This document shows, piece after piece, positions 1 to 36,511 of a DNA stretch of 64,000 nt; position 1 is the stretch's first letter; every line of letters starts with the position of its first letter. Source of the stretch: Erpobdella octoculata (Eukaryota > Annelida > Clitellata > Hirudinida > Erpobdellidae); contig OZ022241.1 of assembly GCA_963978895.1 (NCBI GenBank), forward strand, positions 4,769,467-4,833,466, written 5' to 3'. A model generated the notes under the pieces. That model did no database searches. It was not told the DNA's origin and worked only from the letters and a program-made list of their open reading frames with translations. Made by a program: the position numbers and the translations under genes.

Positions 1-946
1 TTATCCTCTATCTTCAACAAGACTGGCACCACCACCAGCTTGGAGCACTGGAGCACCTCTCCACATGTCTCAGCAAGTGCCATAGCCGGTCAACCGACCA
101 TGCATGATGTACCCCATGAACCATGCATGTACCCCACAGTCGGTCGATCGGGGCGATCACCTCCTCAACCACAAATCTAACTAATCACACCACCACCACC
201 ACCAATTAACCGTTTACCTCGTTTAAGAAGACACCTTAAATTCTCATCAGCAATTACTTTTAATTTTTTGTCCACCTTGTCAGCTGAAAAAATAAAAATT
301 TAATTAAAGTTAATTAATAAATTACAGGTAGAATATCAATTAACAATAATAATAGAATATAAATTATGATTTATTTAAAAAATACAAATAAACAAAACAA
401 TTAATGTTTTTAATTCAGTTTCATCAAAATTACATTAACGAAAAGCACCATCATTATATGGTTAAAATATTAATTGGAAAATATTTGCCCTGATTCATTA
501 TAACAAATCCACTCTTTATCATTTTAAGTTGAACCGATCCTATTCATAGATATCTCAATGATTATTTATATAATAAAATGTATATAATCATAAGGATTAA
601 TCATGCATCATCTCAAATCATTTATTACCTGGTTTTCAAGCCACTGCTTCACTCCTCTACTCATCCTTAGATGATAGAAAGAGAGTAAGGAATGAAGTGG
701 AATCAGAACTGACTTCCTTTGCCACAGCAATGATTCAGTTACAAGCTATCACCAACCAGTGTTGATATCAACATAGAGCTGCTATTCAATTCTACCTTAT
801 CAATTTGTATCATCATCATTTGTACCAATCTGTTCCTGTATCTTTCTGGTTGTCATGGTCATTTTTTGCCAGTAGAACTGAACTATGCCAGGTATTTGTT
901 TAATTAAAGAAAGAACTCCTTACAGGTATTATTTGTTACATTACAC

Positions 947-1092
947 TACTATTCTTTACATTACATGTACTATGATTTACATTAAATGTACTATTCTTTA
1001 CATTACATGTACTATTCTTTACATTAAATGTACTATTCTTTACATTACTTGTACTATTCTTTACATTACTTGTACTATTCTTTACATTACAT
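947..1092. repeat. 21-bp minisatellite
   Basis: About seven tandem copies of a unit like CTATTCTTTACATTACATGTA. Small open frames on both strands come from the repeat itself and are not genes. Confidence 0.9.
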
Positions 1093-2409
1093 GAAATAAT
1101 CACTAATTTACATAAACTTGAGAACACATGATGATTATATAGGCATACATCATAGGCATAGAGATAGATATACATATGCGTAGCTTACAACAAATATTTC
1201 ATCACTAAACCGGTTTAAAAACTGCTAAACTGCACACTAACAATAACCTCAGTACACTACATGAGACAACAGCAAAATGCCAAGAATATTAACCCAATAT
1301 ATTAAGAATATTAACATCTTCAAATGTTTCACAACAGCACCATTCCTCAGTACAATAAACAACTAGGTTCAATATTTAACCCATGAATACTGTCATAATC
1401 ACCATCACCATCATCATAATCACCATCACTATCATCATCATCACCACCACCATCATTATCATCATTCAGAAGACTAAACACAACACAGAGAATGTAAACA
1501 ATACCAAATTTTAACCTAAACACATACAAAAAAACAGTGCGTACAAGACAGAGACAGGAAGATGCGAGAGCGAGAGCGTGCACTCAGAACTTCAACTAGC
1601 AAAACATAACTATCGTTATTCATGCCAAGCCTTTGAAATTTCATGGGAAATGCAGATTTTAAATGTTGATGCGATGATCATGATGATGATTATGATGATG
1701 AAATTTTAGAGAAAGCACACGTTGAAAAGATTTAGCAGAAAGTATTTCTGAACAAGTATTGTTGTAGCTGTTTTTTGTAGTACAACAAACGGCACGGCAC
1801 AAACAAACGGGCAAGTATTCTAAAAATAGCATCCCTAAGTACTCAATGAGAGGCCCATCACAGTATGGTAAGAAGGCGCAGCACGTGGTAATATTGAACA
1901 GTGAATGAACACTAAACATACAAGAACTCTCCCCCCCCCCCAACACACACACACACACAAGCACACAGCCAAATGTTAGTTATTGAAGGTCGAGGAAGGT
2001 AACTCAAGGTGAAGCAGAAGAAAGGGGGTAAAATAGAGAACAGGTGGGTTATATACTAAACAGGGGTACATATAGAGAACAGGGGGTTCAGATATAGAAC
2101 AGAGGTACAGATATAGAACAGGGGGTACAAATAGAGAACAGGGGGTTCAGATAGAAAAAAGGGAGTCAGATAGAGAACAGATGGGTAGAAATAATGACAA
2201 AAAAGAGCAAAGAAGAACAAAAACATTTATATTTAAAAACCACTAAAAATGAGTGAAGCTGAAGAACAAAAATAACTGCAAATCAAGTTAAGTAGAAACT
2301 CTAGATTGCATAATTATATAACTCATAAGAACCCAATAATACTTCAACCAATAGGACCAGGGTCAACGGTCACAAAGAAATAAAATTAAATGATGACATA
2401 AGAAATGTT

Positions 2410-2490
2410 GGCTCTAAATATAAACAAGTGAAAGTTAATTGGAAAAATTAAAAACATGCTTTTAAGATAGATGAAAAATTTCATAGCGAA
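2410..2490. repeat. Dispersed 320-bp repeat, truncated copy
   Basis: Matches the first 80 bases of the full copy at 2801-3145 (shared words AACAAGTGAAAGTTAATT and GAAAAATTTCATAGCGA), then diverges. It lies just left of OGDH exon 3. Confidence 0.85.
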
Positions 2491-2553
2491 CAATTGCAGA
2501 GATAAACCAGAAAATCCAGACATAAAAATGTATGTTCAAAAAATATTACTTAC

Positions 2554-2656
2554 CCAGCCTGTAGTTGGTGACCCTAAGTTCCGGAACATCGCTGGGGTCA
2601 AGATCAGCCTCTGAGATTCCCAGCGGGTCGAGTTCTGCCACGTTGTGGCCTCTTAC
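2554..2656 (-). CDS. OGDH: OGDH coding exon 3
   Basis: Thirty-four codons plus one base, starting [20 protein letters not shown] and ending TNYRLG, where human E1 has a similar stretch ending in KLGFYGL. Acceptor CAAACAG, donor GTAAGT. The next exon should begin with two bases completing Gly and then a Phe-Tyr-like pair; I did not find it in 1-2553. Confidence 0.93.
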
Positions 2657-3830
2657 CTGTTTGGGAAATGATAAGACCTTGTCAAATTGTTTGGGTTTAA
2701 AGCTGTTATTATTAACTAGAAAGTTAATAGAAACTTTGAGCAAGCTTTACAACGGATTTTCAGCCTTCCACAAATATTATATGTTGTGAACATGAAAGTG
2801 GTTCTAAATATAAACAAGTGAAAGTTAATTTAAAAAATTAAAAACATGTTTTTAAGATAGATGAAAAATTTCATAGCGACATCCTATAATACAAATATTA
2901 CCCCGGTGAATAGTAAACAAAAGATGTTTGTAGTTACTATGACGATGAAAAATGTTTGTTGTCATTATCATATATGCTTCTTCAATTTATTTTTTAATAA
3001 TATTTGTTTCGTAATTTTTATTTTTTTAAAATTCAACTATAATTCTTTGTGAAGTGGGAAAATGTTATAATGATCTTGCGAGCTTCAAAACATCAGCAGA
3101 CATCCCGCGGACATCCGGACAAGTGAACGTTAATAAAAGCATGCAACAAAAATGGCACCCTCAAGAGCAGCTACAAAGAGCAGCGGAAACTTTTGTTCTG
3201 AACGGAATTTTTTAAATCTGTATCTGGCCTATAGTAGCTTGTACCCGAAGAACGGACAGACAAGAGAAGCTGACACTTTTGCTCTTCCACGAGGCTGTCC
3301 GCTCTTCAAGACTTTTACTGTATTCTCTCCTGATTTGTATCAATAAAATCTCACAAGTACATAAGTTCTGTGATCAAACCCATTCCATGACAACAAATAA
3401 AGAAATTAATACACAAATATTTCAGACATTTTATCTATGCCATCTTTACACAGCAAGAGTTCATTCAAATTAGTACATTACAAAAAATGACATATAATTA
3501 GAATAAGATAATATTCTAAAAAGTTCTGACTAACTCTCTCTCTCTCTCTCTCTCTCTCTACTGCTAATATTCTCAAGTACCACAAGAACTACTGCACTTG
3601 TAAACGAATGAATCAGGTGAGATGCAATTAACAGGTAAAAACTCAATAATACTTTCTCCAACTTGGAGTAAAAGTAAAAAAATATACATTTTTATTTGTT
3701 TGAAAAATTCCGATCAGTTAGGCAACGCTGTAACTAAGCAACCGCCACCAATTCAGTCAGAGAATTATTGAGTAGAATGAGTAATAACAAGCACACTGAT
3801 CAATAAGTAAGATATCATTACTATGATCAC

Positions 3831-3875
<45 letters not shown>

Positions 3876-4446
3876 AGCTATTCAGCAAAGGAATGATGCC
3901 ATGATATCAATCAACCAATCAAAATAACTCAACTTCACCAGTGTCTGCATACATCAGATTTTACATTCATGATAAATGAGTCTGATTGGAAAGTTATAGT
4001 GGTCAGCAGCTAGAAGAATTAAGAGTATGAAGAGAATTCACGGTGTGTGTTTGTATAAAATCAATCAAGATCATGGTGGTCCTGAGAGAGATGAGGGATT
4101 ATGAGGGTCTGACATTTATCTCCAGTTCATGGTGGAAGGATTTTCAGCTAGTCGAAAATGTAGGCCAATCTCTAAAGCTAGATTTTTAGAGATCGACCTT
4201 TATTGCTGTGTAAAATAAGCGTCAATGTGTGTTTGTGTGTACGCGCATAAGCAAACCATGCGTGCGTGTGGGAGAGAACCGAGATAACCTTTTCATTAGA
4301 GTGAGTGAGTGTATGACTGACTGACGTACAAGATAAAAAGATGCAGACATGATGAGTGTACAGTTTCAAGCTGTGAGAGAGAGAAGCAAGCAATATAGCT
4401 GAAGTTCCATTTTTTACAATAAGTGTATGTATATATGTATATATGT

Positions 4447-4500
<54 letters not shown>

Positions 4501-6036
4501 TATACTAGGACATTCACATTTCATCCAGATGTTAACAAATAAATAGTCACAAGGTCAGAGACAAAAATTTATACTTCTGGACCAATGAAAAGATCTACAT
4601 GAAGCTTGACATGGTGAACATTTTGCCTCCTAGAAAAGACTTCAGATAAAGAAAAATAATTTTTCGATTTTTGAAAACAACCCGGGCAACGCCATTGTTA
4701 TAAAAGCTAAGACAGTTTATGACACAAGGATATCAGAATACTATTCAGGAAAATGATAGACAGCAAGATCTTAAGGATCAGTCACAACAATCAATTTTTT
4801 TACCTCACATACTCACCATAGCAACCTGACCAACACAACGTCACCATTACTACACAATAAGACGACGGCCTACATATTACCAATTCAGCATTCCTATTTA
4901 CTCGGTCATACAAGAATGCACTCTCTCATGCATTTGTACATTAATAAGCATTTTTTATAGATTTTTTTTCTTGCTTTTGACAATAAAAGGAAAAATAATA
5001 AACCAATTTTTTTTACAAATTGCTCAAAACCTTCTTCTCAATGAAAACTACTACCTCTATACAAAATTTAGCTCGAATTGCTTCAGCTGTTCCAGCTGTT
5101 CGGATGTGATGAGTAAACACACACACACACGCATATTGCTTTATATATATATATACACACGTATATATTTAAAGGAACAGTCGTAACTCAGGTATATATA
5201 AAAAATTTATCAAGAAAGCACCGAAATAAATTTTAATTTAAAAAGCAAAAACAACCAAGGTTGTAAAATATTAAAAATTGAAGATGTAGCTGCATTTTCT
5301 ATTTACTATCTAGATGCTGACAAACTACTAAGATCTGAAAACTCCTAGGCAATCTAGGAAATAGCGGTTTTATTCAAGGATATTTTAAAAGTTAAATCCA
5401 GGAGAAACAACTATCTTAACAACTACTACAGCTGGCTTTTCAAGATTGGAGATTCACAAAAACACCTGTTACGGTTTCAAATATGAGCTGAATACTACAT
5501 ACTCATTTCCTCAGTAAATTATTAATACGTGAAAGAAAACAATTACTAAGCTAATAATAAATTCTCATCCCATGCAAAACATACTAGTAGGGTCACCCAG
5601 AGTTTTTCTCTTTCGCTCTTGTATCCATCCCTGTTTGTTTTCCCGCTCCCGCTCATTCTTGCTCTCTAGCTTCCTCTCCCTTTCCGGCTCATTTTCCCAT
5701 TTCCGCTTGCTCTCCTGTTTCCTGCTTGCTCTCCCGTTGCCGTTTGCGCTCATTCTCGCTCTTCCACTCCCTTATAACTTCTTTTAGCCCATAAAACATA
5801 AAATAGATTTGCTAAAACTTGCTTGAAACCTTCAAATGTTGTTACGTAAACTAAATTTGAGTTTTATTATGCAATAACCTTTGATGTTCGTACATAGGCA
5901 TGTTTGGCCTGAGAAGTTTTTTGGTCATAAAAAAATTTAAAAAAAGTCTACTTTTTGAGGCCTACCTCCATGCCAAATTTAATTAAAATTGGTCCAGCAG
6001 CTTGTTTTTGTATGAAAGGCAAACAGATAAACAGTC

Positions 6037-6085
<49 letters not shown>

Positions 6086-7184
6086 TTCGCATAATTCAAC
6101 TATAATGACATTGGTTATTTAATATATCTCGTTTTTGTTTCTACGCTTAACCAATGAAATAATTTTGGTGCAAACTGACATTTTTTCACACACAAAAAAG
6201 TTGAAAATTACTTCTGCATTTATATTTGTCTACCCACTAATTAGCCAGTTTCATAATATCACTTATACGGTTAAATACCTTGAAAACACAAGCAGTAGTC
6301 ATGTTACGAAGCTTCCAGGAACACACGAGCATGAGCAAATTCATTACGGAGAAACTGGCTTAAATGATTTTCAAGTAGTTCCCATGATATTTTCATCTTC
6401 CCTTGTTTTTGTAGCAATTTTGTGTCACACTGTCAATAGCCATTTGAGCTATTGACAGTGCTGACACTGTCAATAAATTTCTACATAAAACTATTCATGT
6501 TCCAAAAATTTCATTTTAGTTTTACTTGTCAGACTGAACAAAACCTCACCTGGAATGATCTTATGATGGCCTGGACAGACAAATGGTCATCAATCACTTT
6601 GCCGTCGGCAGCTCCATAGGGCTGAGACGAGCTTCCCGTGACAGGGGCCATCTGGGACGCAACAGTCATGGCCTGGTAGGGACCTGGAACAGGCGGAGAC
6701 ACGTAAGCCTGACCTGGTGCAGCTCCGGCGCTTGCGTTTCTAAAGTAGACATCCCACGACTGCAACAAATCAAAAATTTATATCCATTCCCAGGTAATTT
6801 TAAGTTATATTACATTTAGATAACCAGCTACTAAAAAAGTCAATTTTAACAAATATTATTTATAGTTGTATAGGATATAAAAAATATTAGAACTCAAAAT
6901 GGAGACAATTGAACAAATTATTTGACAGATGCCAGCAACTAACTAAATAAATACCAGCTCACCTTGTGTACGCTCTTGGGATCTTGAAGCCAGGAATTGT
7001 ACATTTCCTCGACATAATTACTCGAACTTCCGTTCAGAAACGGCTCCTGGGCAGCCGTGGCCTTATTTCTGGTTACCAGTCTGGTTCTGTAGAACTTCGG
7101 CTTCGGCGCCAAAACTACTTGATTGCGAACCAGAGTAGCCAAGGTCCTCACTGTGGCCGTCGAAACTTGTTTCAAACGTAGCAT
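2554..7184 (-). CDS. OGDH: 2-oxoglutarate dehydrogenase E1, N-terminal part (3 exons, gene continues past position 1)
   Basis: The thiamine-diphosphate E1 subunit decarboxylates 2-oxoglutarate in the mitochondrial 2-oxoglutarate dehydrogenase complex of the TCA cycle. Coding exons read on the minus strand are 7184-6963, 6759-6550 and 2656-2554, all with GT-AG borders and matching phases (0, 0, then one leftover base). The 178-residue start has a basic, Arg/Thr/Val-rich presequence lacking acids for about 45 residues, as expected of a mitochondrial targeting peptide. It is followed by the conserved E1 motifs [45 protein letters not shown] and [13 protein letters not shown]. Family members are about 1,000 residues, so over 80% of the gene, including the catalytic ThDP domains, lies beyond the left edge. 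The ATG at 7184 is the only in-frame start before the presequence. A paralogue such as OGDHL cannot be excluded, but invertebrates usually have one ortholog. Confidence 0.95.
2801..3145. repeat. Dispersed repeat, near-complete copy
   Basis: Begins GTGAAAGTTAATTTAAAAAA and ends with GGACAAGTGAACGTTAATAA then AAGCATG. Matches the copy at 29503-29822 almost throughout, including the word AGTAAACAAAAGATGTTTGT. Both ends share an AAGTGAAAGTTAAT...AAAGCATG motif in direct orientation. No coding capacity. The family looks like a short non-autonomous element, class unknown. Confidence 0.85.
4449..4498. repeat. (GT)n microsatellite
   Basis: About 25 uninterrupted GT units in OGDH intron 2. Confidence 0.95.
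6038..6082. repeat. (AT)n microsatellite at the end of a degenerate repeat
   Basis: Pure AT run immediately following the AAACAGATAAACAGTC tail of the relic at about 5930-6037. Confidence 0.9.
6550..6759 (-). CDS. OGDH: OGDH coding exon 2
   Basis: Seventy codons, from [12 protein letters not shown] to [14 protein letters not shown], between a GTTGCAG acceptor and a GTGAGG donor. The middle part is Pro/Ser/Gly-rich and variable, as in other E1 proteins; both ends are conserved. Confidence 0.95.
6963..7184 (-). CDS. OGDH: OGDH coding exon 1 (start codon and mitochondrial presequence)
   Basis: Seventy-four complete codons from ATG at 7184-7182 to the codon for Lys in SVHK, followed by the donor GTGAGC (read on the minus strand). 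It encodes the presequence and the N-terminal E1 helix region ending [12 protein letters not shown]. The reading is phase 0 at the 3' border. Confidence 0.95.
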
Positions 7185-7482
7185 ATTTCTTTTTTCTCTA
7201 TTCGGAAGAAAAATGATCGACTATGAAATGAAATAGCAAATTTCCTGTCGCTAGACTCGGAAGAAATTAGAAAATAAATATCGTTATATGTGTTATGACG
7301 TCTGCGAGAACGTAGGAAATTTACAGCAATTTAATTATGTCTGTTATACCGCTTTTGTTAAGACGAGCTATTTAAGCCGGTATTTCAAAGTAATTTCTAG
7401 TCTAGTCAGTATAGTCACTATAGTCTTATTTTAGTCGGTCACACGAGCTCGACCTATTTCGTTAGGTAGACGCCAACCGAAT

Positions 7483-7510
7483 ACCAGCGCAAAGCGGATA
7501 TAGCGCTGGT
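7483..7510. promoter_or_regulatory. Palindrome upstream of OGDH
   Basis: ACCAGCGC (7483-7490) and its exact inverse GCGCTGGT (7503-7510) with a 12-base spacer, about 300 bp upstream of the OGDH ATG. It could be a protein-binding site; this is inference only. Confidence 0.3.
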
Positions 7511-8167
7511 AAGGAGTAGCCGCGGCTTGACAAACTAAGCGCGAATATAAAGCAGAAAATTAGCTAAAAATAAAAACTTAGTACCTAAAAGAATATTAGA
7601 AAGTGCGTCATACCGCGCCTGAAACAGAAACTCACCTCCTAAAAAAAACTTCGATTCCAATACTATACTTGACTATACGGTTATATTGTTATTCAAATAC
7701 GAGTTATGTTATGTAACCTTCCCAAACAAAGAAATCTTATTCAATTCGATGATAAACGAAACCAGAACTGCTCCGAAGCACGAACTGTCTGAAAAGGACG
7801 TGTCACCTTCCTACGCTTTCTCCAACCTTCAACTCTGACACGCCCCTATATCCACCAATGGAAAGGCTATGATAATATGCCTGCGAATCGCTGCTAACTG
7901 GGTCAACTCATACAGCTAGGTCGTAGGCGGTGCTTAGTGCCGTTTCCTGGAATCAATAGATCGCTTGAGTAATGTGGCCTAGAAATGGCAGAAATTTCTA
8001 GAGTATTTGAATGAAAACCGCTTTGAATTATTAATTCAGATTGCAATTTAGATGTGAAACCTTACAATTTCAAGTTTTTGGTAAAAATTTTACCAGACTG
8101 GACCACGTGAAAACCAACTGAACTCTTTGAACTGAGCTGAACGTGATTCCTAGAAACACACCCTCAA

Positions 8168-8260
8168 AATGTAGACGTCCAGCTAATTAATGCAGCTGTA
8201 TGCAGCATAAATTATGTAGACGTCCTGCAAATTAATGCAGCATAAATTATGTAGACATCG
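8168..8260. repeat. Short tandem duplication with GTAGACGTC words
   Basis: Two imperfect copies of a roughly 45-base unit built from ATGTAGACGTCC, AATTAATGCAG and CATAAATT, followed by a third start ATGTAGACATCG. Confidence 0.75.
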
Positions 8261-10284
8261 TTAAAACGCAAGCCTTAACTCTCAGAGCTAATTAGCATGT
8301 GATGCACTTATTCTGCCACTTTACTAGTTTAAATTAATTTACAGAAGCCCCAGCGTGAATAAGCTTACAAGTGAATGGGGAAGTGGGCGAAATTCGGAAT
8401 AACTACACCGCCGACACAACAATTACTTTTTGTTAATTCACTCAATGGGGCGTTTGCTACAATGAAGCCTAATTAATGATTAATCTTTGTAGAGATCTAT
8501 CGACTATAAAAGTGGTCTATAGATTGGACGACGTTAGGTTGACTTGGTTCCCACATGGGAAAGTGTGACGAAAAATATGTCTACCAACACCTCTTCGGGG
8601 GTAGTAGATAGATCCTATATATGTATACTTTTAAAAAAAGATTTGAGGGAGGTGCCTTGGCTTTAGGTACCGCGCAGAGACATTTAGTTTAGTTTGAGCG
8701 CACATTTGCAAAGTCATTTGGCGCTCATTGAAAAGAAGCTTTAAACTCAATCTCTCTTCTAACTAAGCTTAGATTTAAATAAATCCCATTACATTAATAA
8801 CTGAATTATTATATTTTATGTTGTCGGAGCGAGACCAAAACTACCGCCGATACCGAACATGTATCAACAACGAAACCAATTACCAACGACTTACACCTCT
8901 GCCCCAGGCCCAAAACGCTTTTCCACACTCAAAAAATATATTAACGAAAACTTACAGCTTCCACCAGCTCGTGAAGAAATTCTAAAAAGCTAAACTACTT
9001 CGTATCGCAGGTTCTCTTCTGGAGAGCGGTAATATAAACTAGGTATACAAGCGAAATGAGCTCACCATAGAAAGTCCGCTATCTAATATATCTATTATTA
9101 ATTCAACACTCATGACATCATCGTATTAGGTTGGGCTGGTTGGTTGGTGCCAGTTTCGTAAGCATCAAATTGATAACTGAGCATGATTTATTAACATTAC
9201 GAAACCAGTTTACACTTTCAATAAACTCGCTCAAAGCAACCACGGCCAAGTCTAGTTCTTCACTATTTATTTACATTTTTCAATTATTTTGATAAGTAAT
9301 TAAAAAAAACACTGTTTAATTACTTTCACAGATATATAAAATCAACGCAAAACCTTTGCCTAAAAACAAGTCTTAAAAAGAGAGAAAGACAAGGGAGAAG
9401 AGAGAGAGAGAGAGAGAAACAAACAAACAGAGAGAAAGTAATACAAAGATAAATAAAAAACCGAGAGAATGAATGAATCATGCACAACTCCTCTTGTTGT
9501 CTGTGTAAATAAAACAACAGCAGACCTGTAACAAATGACAAATTAAAAAAAAAAGACCAAAGAAGACAGGAAGAGGTGAAAAAAATGATTAAAAAGAAAT
9601 AATTTATAACGTGGAAACGAAAGGTAAAAATTGGAAATAACGCCACCTGGGTAAATCCCGAAAGTGGCATATAAATAAATAACTATATAAAAATATATAA
9701 AAGTTTACGTATGTATACTTATAGCAAGAATCGAACAAAAACCCAACGAATATGTTCTAATCAAGCCAACACATATGCGTGTCGGCGTCGAGGAATGCTG
9801 AAAGTGATGATGATGATGATGATGATGACGATGATGATGATGATGATACTACACAAACCCTCTACTGCTGCTAGTGATAACGAAATGGAGAGAGATGACG
9901 ACACCTTTCAACTTTTCTCCAACTAAAAATGATAATAATGAAAACAATAAACACAAAAAAGCAACTGCAAATATCCAAGCAGCCGCAGCAACGACACTGA
10001 CGTCGATGGATTCGAAAGCAATCCACCAATCACCATCGTTGAACGATCACTCCATGCATAAATTAACATAGTTAATTAGTTAATATTGTTGTCGTTTTAT
10101 GATTATCGAAAAAAATTATGCATTTAAAAAATTCTTTACGATGATAAACGGACACCGCCAATCAAAACTCGTGCGTGGATGAGCTAGCTCATGCACGTGA
10201 TTGATTACGACTCAGTGCCGAAAAAGAGGGAAAAGTCGCTCGGAGATAATGAAACCAACGGAATAAGAAATAATAGATAAAAAT

Positions 10285-10290
10285 TTTATT
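10285..10290 (-). terminator. Candidate polyadenylation signal of the RasGAP gene
   Basis: AATAAA on the minus strand about 395 bases after the RasGAP stop codon. In DNA this AT-rich the hexamer occurs often by chance, so the assignment is weak. Confidence 0.3.
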
Positions 10291-10684
10291 TTAAATTATC
10301 AATTCTTTGGGGGTTTGTTAATTTTCTCTTCCAAACAAATGATTAAAAAGTCTTCAAGTCAACAACGAAAGAACAAATTTTTTATAACGAACGAACGATG
10401 AACAGTTTTTCGATCGACGGAGCAAATTGCCTAGTTTAACAACACCAGCTATCTATATCAGCAGCAACATGCATTTTTTGTATATATATATATATATATA
10501 TATATATAACTTTTACAGTTTGTAAGTTCATGGAGAGTATGTGTGCATATGAATTATGTGTGCGTGTGCAGATTCTCTTTCCATGTACGTAAATACAGCA
10601 ATCCGTACGTCGGTCAAACGAGAGAGAAAAGAAAGAAGACTCGGATGAATCGAGAGTGTAAAACTTTCCGCCAACAACGGAATC

Positions 10685-34487
<23,803 letters not shown>

Positions 34488-34499
34488 CTGCAAGATGAC

Positions 34500-34712
34500 A
34501 ATCACGTGTATTTATTTATTTACTTTATTGTTTATTTATTTATTTATTTATTTTATTATTTATTTATTTACTTTATTGTTTATTTATTTATTTATTTATT
34601 TTATTATTTATTTATTTACTTTATTGTTTATTTATTTATTTTATTATTTATTTATTTACTTAATTGTTTATTTATTTATTTATTTATTTATTTTATTATT
34701 TATTTACTTAAT
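34500..34712. repeat. TTTA array with higher-order unit
   Basis: TTTATTTA runs interrupted regularly by CTTTATTG and TTTTATTA every 20-60 bases, starting about 13 bases upstream (transcript sense) of RasGAP exon A. Confidence 0.93.
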
Positions 34713-34849
34713 ATATTAATATGTGCCGTCAATGAATTGTAATCGAGCCCAGTCCTCCGTAATGGACCGGCACAATGAAATTATTCGACCGTTCAAATTG
34801 AGGACAACACCATGAAGTTGATGAACATTACCACAACGATAATCGTAGT

Positions 34850-34872
34850 CATCATCATCATCGTCATCGTCG

Positions 34873-34915
<43 letters not shown>

Positions 34916-34985
34916 TATCGTCATCATCATCATTATCGTCATCATCATCATTATCGTCATTACCATCTTCGTCGCCGTCATCATT
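34850..34985. repeat. ATC/GTC trinucleotide array
   Basis: CATCATCATC run with interspersed GTC and a higher-order ATTATCGTC pattern near its right end. Confidence 0.93.
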
Positions 34986-35478
34986 ATCGAACTCATGATA
35001 CCACTTAACCTATACTACTACAACTGTATGACAACGTGGTGGTATCTGGAGTAATGATTTCACAACAAATCACACAAACGCTCACCTCACACAAAAGTCA
35101 AAGAAAATAACCAATTGATTGGAATCATCCATCTAATACGCCATCTATGGTTCTTGTACGACGCCTCCCCCCAAATAGTTTCAAGAGACAAATTGAAAAA
35201 ATACACGAGATGGGGGTAATACAATAACAACAAATAAAAATAAAACTAATTATACCGAAAATAATAGAAAAAATTCAATGGAAAGAAAATTGAAAATTGC
35301 AATCGTTTCATTTCACAAGTATTTACACACACACGTTCAATTGACGAACTGACCAGGACAGAGTTCAAACAAAGGTCTCAACTACCGGTCAGAGGTCAAC
35401 AGACAACCTCTTCATAACGAATTTCTTTTTATTGGATTCTGAAGGGCCGTGACAGGACGTTGACAACCGCAGGAGGAC

Positions 35479-35700
35479 GATGATGATGACGATGATGGCA
35501 GTTGTGATGACAGCGATGGCGGTCGTCATGATGCTTGCTATGGCAATGGTAGTTGAGGTGGTGATGATGATGATGATGGTAGTTGATGTGATGATGATGA
35601 TAGTGATGATTATGGTAGTTGATGTGATGATGATGGCGATAGTAGTTGAGGTGATGGTGATGATGATGATGGCGATAGTAGTTGAGGTGATGGTGATGAC
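35479..35700. repeat. ATG array with a GGTAGTTGA higher-order unit
   Basis: ATGATGATG runs joined by (GG/CGATA)GTAGTTGA(T/G)GTGATG; five such units recur every 27-45 bases. Confidence 0.9.
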
Positions 35701-36061
35701 GAAGCTGAATGTCGTCATTCAGGCGATGACAGATGTCGATATAATAAGTGCCGAGGATGAACATTGACTTGGATTGGAAACAGAAGAAACGGACCCCCCC
35801 CCCGCCTCCCCTCCACACATCCTCAGAAACAAAAAAACGCAGTCAATTCATTCCCACTTAAACCAACCAGCCAGCCAGCCGTGGAACACTTAGGCACAGG
35901 GCAGCAATGGAAGTGGGAATCCCCCCCCCCCCCCAGTAGTCACATCAGCACGAGCCACGGCTCAGCGGGGAGCATGATTGGTAGAAAGACCGCCCACCAT
36001 AAAATGCCAGCCGTCTTATAAGCAGGTGTCCCGCGGGTGTGATAAGCTTCACAATAGTGGC

Positions 36062-36071
36062 TGTGATGATG

Positions 36072-36103
<32 letters not shown>

Positions 36104-36200
36104 GATGATGGTGGTGATGATGATGATGGTGATGATGGTGGTGGTGATGATGATGATGGTGATGATGACAGTGATGATAATGGTGGTGGTGATGATGATG
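36062..36200. repeat. ATG/GTG trinucleotide array
   Basis: ATGATGATGGTG-type repeat of about 140 bp. Confidence 0.93.
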
Positions 36201-36324
36201 CGTGGAAGATACTGAAGAGAAGAGATGAGAGCAAGAATCAAACAAGTTGAAAAAAGAAAAGAAGCTGAAATTGATTGATGGAATAACAACACTACAACAG
36301 GTGACAACTGATTGGTGTTTCATA

Positions 36325-36511
<187 letters not shown>

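Larger units (their letters stand above)
1..2553. other. OGDH intron 3 (partial), no exon recognised
   Basis: More than 2.5 kb of AT-rich sequence left of OGDH exon 3. It contains a 21-bp tandem array (947-1092), an ATC-rich tract (about 1400-1465), a short poly-C/CA tract (1930-1960), a loose GATAGAGAACAGGGGG-type tandem (about 2040-2180) and one truncated copy of the dispersed 320-bp repeat (2410-2490). No stretch matched the next part of the E1 protein. Confidence 0.7.
2657..6549. other. OGDH intron 2, repeat-rich
   Basis: This intron of about 3.9 kb holds a full copy of the dispersed 320-bp repeat (about 2811-3145), CT, ATC, GT and AT microsatellites, and a relic around 5930-6084 that ends in a long (AT) tract. 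The relic has a run like CCAAATTTAATTAAAATTGG just before the tail, a form common at the ends of degenerate invertebrate repeats. No coding exon was recognised on either strand. Confidence 0.65.
7185..10684. other. Intergenic region: OGDH upstream side and RasGAP 3' side
   Basis: About 3.5 kb between the OGDH start (7184) and the RasGAP stop (10685), both genes reading leftward. The first kilobase upstream of OGDH is less repetitive and richer in CG than the surroundings and includes TGACGTCT (about 7287), a series of TAGTC words (about 7397-7436) and an 8-bp-arm palindrome (7483-7510). The OGDH promoter should lie here, but no TATA box or start site can be assigned. From about 9300 on the sequence is simple-repeat-rich (AGAG about 9390-9417, ATG 9805-9846, TA 10478-10508). 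No gene recognised. Confidence 0.6.

Noticed and set aside
3152..3346. Plus-strand frame [16 protein letters not shown] followed by AATAAA at about 3340
   Set aside because: Lies directly after a dispersed repeat inside an OGDH intron; no homology or splice signals, and short frames like this are frequent here.
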